Of a DNA stretch of 6,723 nucleotides, positions 4,721 to 6,723 are shown one piece after another. The notes below the pieces were generated by a model, which was not told the DNA's origin, did no database searches, and saw only the letters and a list, made by a program, of their open reading frames with translations. Numbering within the stretch: the stretch's first letter is position 1; each line of letters begins with the position of its first letter. The translations under genes were made by a program, and so were the position numbers. Location of the stretch: the NCBI GenBank assembly GCA_947462515.1, contig CANHPJ010000102.1:1-6723 (forward strand), read 5' to 3'. Origin of the DNA: Bacteroidota bacterium. GTDB taxonomy: Bacteria; Bacteroidota; Bacteroidia; JACCXN01.

Positions 4721-6723
4721 TTAGTCCAAAAATACTATTTTTCCTCTGGTTATTTTTTTATTATTCTTTTCTACTAGTTCGTAAAAATAAATCCCTGTGT
4801 TAAAATCGCTCTTATTCAAAACAATTTGAGCGGAATCAATATTTTTTTTATAAAACACACTCTCCCCTATTGAATTATATACAAACAGCGTAAGTTTATT
4901 TGTGTATGAATAAAATTCAAAAATTATATTTTGGTTTGATGGGTTTGGAAATACTTTGTAAGATAAATTTTCAATTGGTTTTATCTCTGTTAATTGATTA
5001 AAGTATAAGCTATCGCTAGCTATACAACCATATTCATCAGTTCCAATTACGAAATAGTTTAAAGTATCATTACTCAAAGGTGTCATAGGATTTGGACAAT
5101 CATAGCAATTTAACCCAATTTTGGGTTCCCAGATATAGGAAACAGCACCAGTTGCAATTAATTGATAATAATCTAAGTTTGTTAGTATTTCGAATTTTAA
5201 TTTTGGATTGCTCACAACACATTTTACAGCTACTAAATTGCTTTTTTTTCCGGTTGATGAGTCATATGCTGCCGCATAATATATAGTAGATTCCTGCAAT
5301 GGAGGCGTTATTATAGTGTCTCCAATAAATATAGGATCTTGTTTTAAGCTATCATACCAAAATATAACCGCAGATTTTAAATTCGATTTTGCAATTAAAT
5401 TAAATGGATTGTCTCTGCAATTTGTATCGTTCGATACTATAGGGGGTAGAATTGCATTGCATTGATCAGTTATTCCCAAAAGGGAATTATTAATATTTAA
5501 ACGACCTGCTGAGACAGTTTTATTTACTAAATCTTTAATTGAATCTGTGCTGTTAATTATAATGTTTTTAACCAATAGAGAATATTCCATTGGATTTTCC
5601 TTGTATTTTTCAATCCAATCTTTACAGGCGGCAGCATACATAAGTGCAACAGCTCCTGCAACATGAGGAGAAGCCATGGATGTACCGGTCATATTCTGGT
5701 ATTGATTTCCCGAAACCGTAGAGTATATATTTGTACCAGGGGCTCCCAAATCAATCATTTTTGATCCATATGCTGCACCATAATATTTTTTATCCTCTGA
5801 GGTCGTATTTGTAACTGTAATTAGAAAATCACTGCTGCATGTAGTTGGAATATCACCCAACTGATCTACATCTACATTTAAATTTGCAGTTGCCGCAGCA
5901 CTAAGTATACCAATAGATCCAAGAGAATCATAAATTGAGCACCAAAGCGGAAAATCATTAGGTTTTCCATAATCAACACCAAAAGAGGCATTTGTTGAAA
6001 CAATAAATGCCCCTTTTAAACCATTTGTTTCATTGTATAATTTTCGCTGTTTAAATACATAACCATAAGCTTTAATGACTATTGATTCATCGTCTGAATC
6101 TCCTTGAACCGCCATTATTTTCGTATTCCAATTAATTCCTGATACACCTATGCTATTATTTCCTTTTGCAGCTATAATTCCGGAAACATGTGTGCCATGG
6201 GAATCACTTGTTATTAATCCACTGTTATTATAAACATTCCAACCATTGACATCATCGATATAACCATTTTCGTCATCATCAATGCCATTATCTGGAATTT
6301 CGTTATGGTTTGTCCAAAAATGCACATCCTCATGATTCAGATCAAATCCTGCATCTATAACTGCAACAACAATAGAATCACCATCAGCTGTTATTCCACC
6401 TGTTGAAATTGTCCAAGCCTCCGGAGCATCAATATCCGCGTCATTTATTCCATTGGTCTGACCAGTATTATTCAAATTCCATTGCTTTGGATATTCAGGA
6501 TCATTCGACAATAAGCCTCGATGCGACAAAATATGATTGTACTGAACGTGTTTTATAAAAGGAACTTTTTTTAACTTATTAATTATCCATTTTTCATCTA
6601 CCAAAGTCGAGTTAAAACCAATTTTAATAAGATTGAATTCAGGAATTAAAACATCAAGTAATTTTAATTGTGGGTAGGCACTTATTAATTTATCCTTGTC
6701 ATGAAAATCATAAAGCTGTATTA
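4721..6723 (-). CDS. Secreted S8 subtilisin-like protease with Ig/PKD-like modules and T9SS sorting domain, 5'-partial
   Basis: This is the longer paralogue of the neighbouring subtilase. The frame has no stop up to 6721, and its upstream residues (IQLYDFHDKDKLIS... LLDVLIPEFNLIKIGF) align with the neighbour's propeptide from about residue 41. The TTG at 6604 is therefore internal, and roughly 40 residues including the signal peptide lie beyond the edge. Counting from the first complete codon (6719-6721), 666 residues are visible: end of propeptide 1-70; S8 domain about 80-420 with Asp123 (AVIDAGF, codon 6353-6355), His175 (SHGTHVSG), Asn280 (ATAN) and Ser348 (GTSMASPHVAG, codon 5678-5680); an Ig-like module about 430-504 (NCRDNPFNL to VKCVV); a PKD-like module about 508-575 (IWEPKIGLNCYDCPNP to EYGC); and a T9SS type A domain from VFPNP (590) to the end. 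A cell-surface or secreted protease is inferred; its substrate is unknown. Confidence 0.93.
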   Translation of the reverse strand, partial: IQLYDFHDKDKLISAYPQLKLLDVLIPEFNLIKIGFNSTLVDEKWIINKLKKVPFIKHVQYNHILSHRGLLSNDPEYPKQWNLNNTGQTNGINDADIDAPEAWTISTGGITADGDSIVVAVIDAGFDLNHEDVHFWTNHNEIPDNGIDDDENGYIDDVNGWNVYNNSGLITSDSHGTHVSGIIAAKGNNSIGVSGINWNTKIMAVQGDSDDESIVIKAYGYVFKQRKLYNETNGLKGAFIVSTNASFGVDYGKPNDFPLWCSIYDSLGSIGILSAAATANLNVDVDQLGDIPTTCSSDFLITVTNTTSEDKKYYGAAYGSKMIDLGAPGTNIYSTVSGNQYQNMTGTSMASPHVAGAVALMYAAACKDWIEKYKENPMEYSLLVKNIIINSTDSIKDLVNKTVSAGRLNINNSLLGITDQCNAILPPIVSNDTNCRDNPFNLIAKSNLKSAVIFWYDSLKQDPIFIGDTIITPPLQESTIYYAAAYDSSTGKKSNLVAVKCVVSNPKLKFEILTNLDYYQLIATGAVSYIWEPKIGLNCYDCPNPMTPLSNDTLNYFVIGTDEYGCIASDSLYFNQLTEIKPIENLSYKVFPNPSNQNIIFEFYSYTNKLTLFVYNSIGESVFYKKNIDSAQIVLNKSDFNTGIYFYELVEKNNKKITRGKIVFLD
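5459..6505 (-). repeat. Tandem duplication, copy 2: subtilase catalytic block
   Basis: This is the partner of the block at 3329-4375, 1047 bp in both copies. Identity is highest around His (ITS..HGTHVSGIIAA, GNN.IGVSGINWN), the WCSIYDSLG segment, the GDIPT.C.SDFLI segment and the Ser region. It is lowest just before the catalytic Asp and between about 411 and 430 of the short copy. Confidence 0.75.

Noticed and set aside
5092..5286. Open plus-strand frame of 64 codons
   Set aside because: It is antisense to the Ig/PKD region of the long subtilase, low in complexity, with no promoter or recognisable protein.
1..6723. Mobile element, CRISPR array, tRNA or rRNA
   Set aside because: No transposase or integrase motifs, no regularly spaced short repeats and no tRNA-like cloverleaf were noticed. 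Gene content is housekeeping, envelope lipid and secreted protease functions.

Overview
The window reads as chromosomal DNA from a member of the Bacteroidota. It is AT-rich. Starts have no clear Shine-Dalgarno sequence. Two upstream regions carry TAnnTTTG-type -7 boxes, and both minus-strand proteases end in a type IX secretion (T9SS) C-terminal sorting domain, a system largely confined to this phylum. I cannot place it below phylum. There is no sign of a plasmid, phage, insertion sequence or CRISPR array.

Layout. Positions 1-3018 are read on the plus strand: the 3' end of lysA (diaminopimelate decarboxylase), a typical 2-Cys peroxiredoxin with its own promoter candidate and a strong intrinsic terminator, then a two-gene operon of an LpxL/HtrB-like acyltransferase and a Des-like membrane fatty acid desaturase separated by 8 bp. 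Positions 3035-6723 are read on the minus strand and hold two tandem secreted S8 subtilases 9 bp apart. The upstream one runs off the right edge: its frame stays open to position 6721, so its signal peptide and true start lie outside the window. The two blocks converge with 16 bp between stop codons, where only a weak AT-rich hairpin is visible. The longest non-coding stretch is 165 bp (1007-1171).

How the genes work together. LysA (lysine synthesis) and the peroxiredoxin (peroxide detoxification) look like independent housekeeping functions. The acyltransferase and desaturase probably act together on membrane or envelope acyl chains. The subtilases are paralogues: by hand count about 62% identical (215 of 349 positions) over a gap-free 349-residue block that includes the whole catalytic domain. 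They differ in what follows. One goes almost directly to the sorting domain, while the other carries about 150 extra residues of Ig/PKD-like modules. This suggests duplication followed by loss or gain of C-terminal modules.

Nothing here is clearly a new biological system. The items most worth a second look are the subtilase pair and the acyltransferase-desaturase operon.
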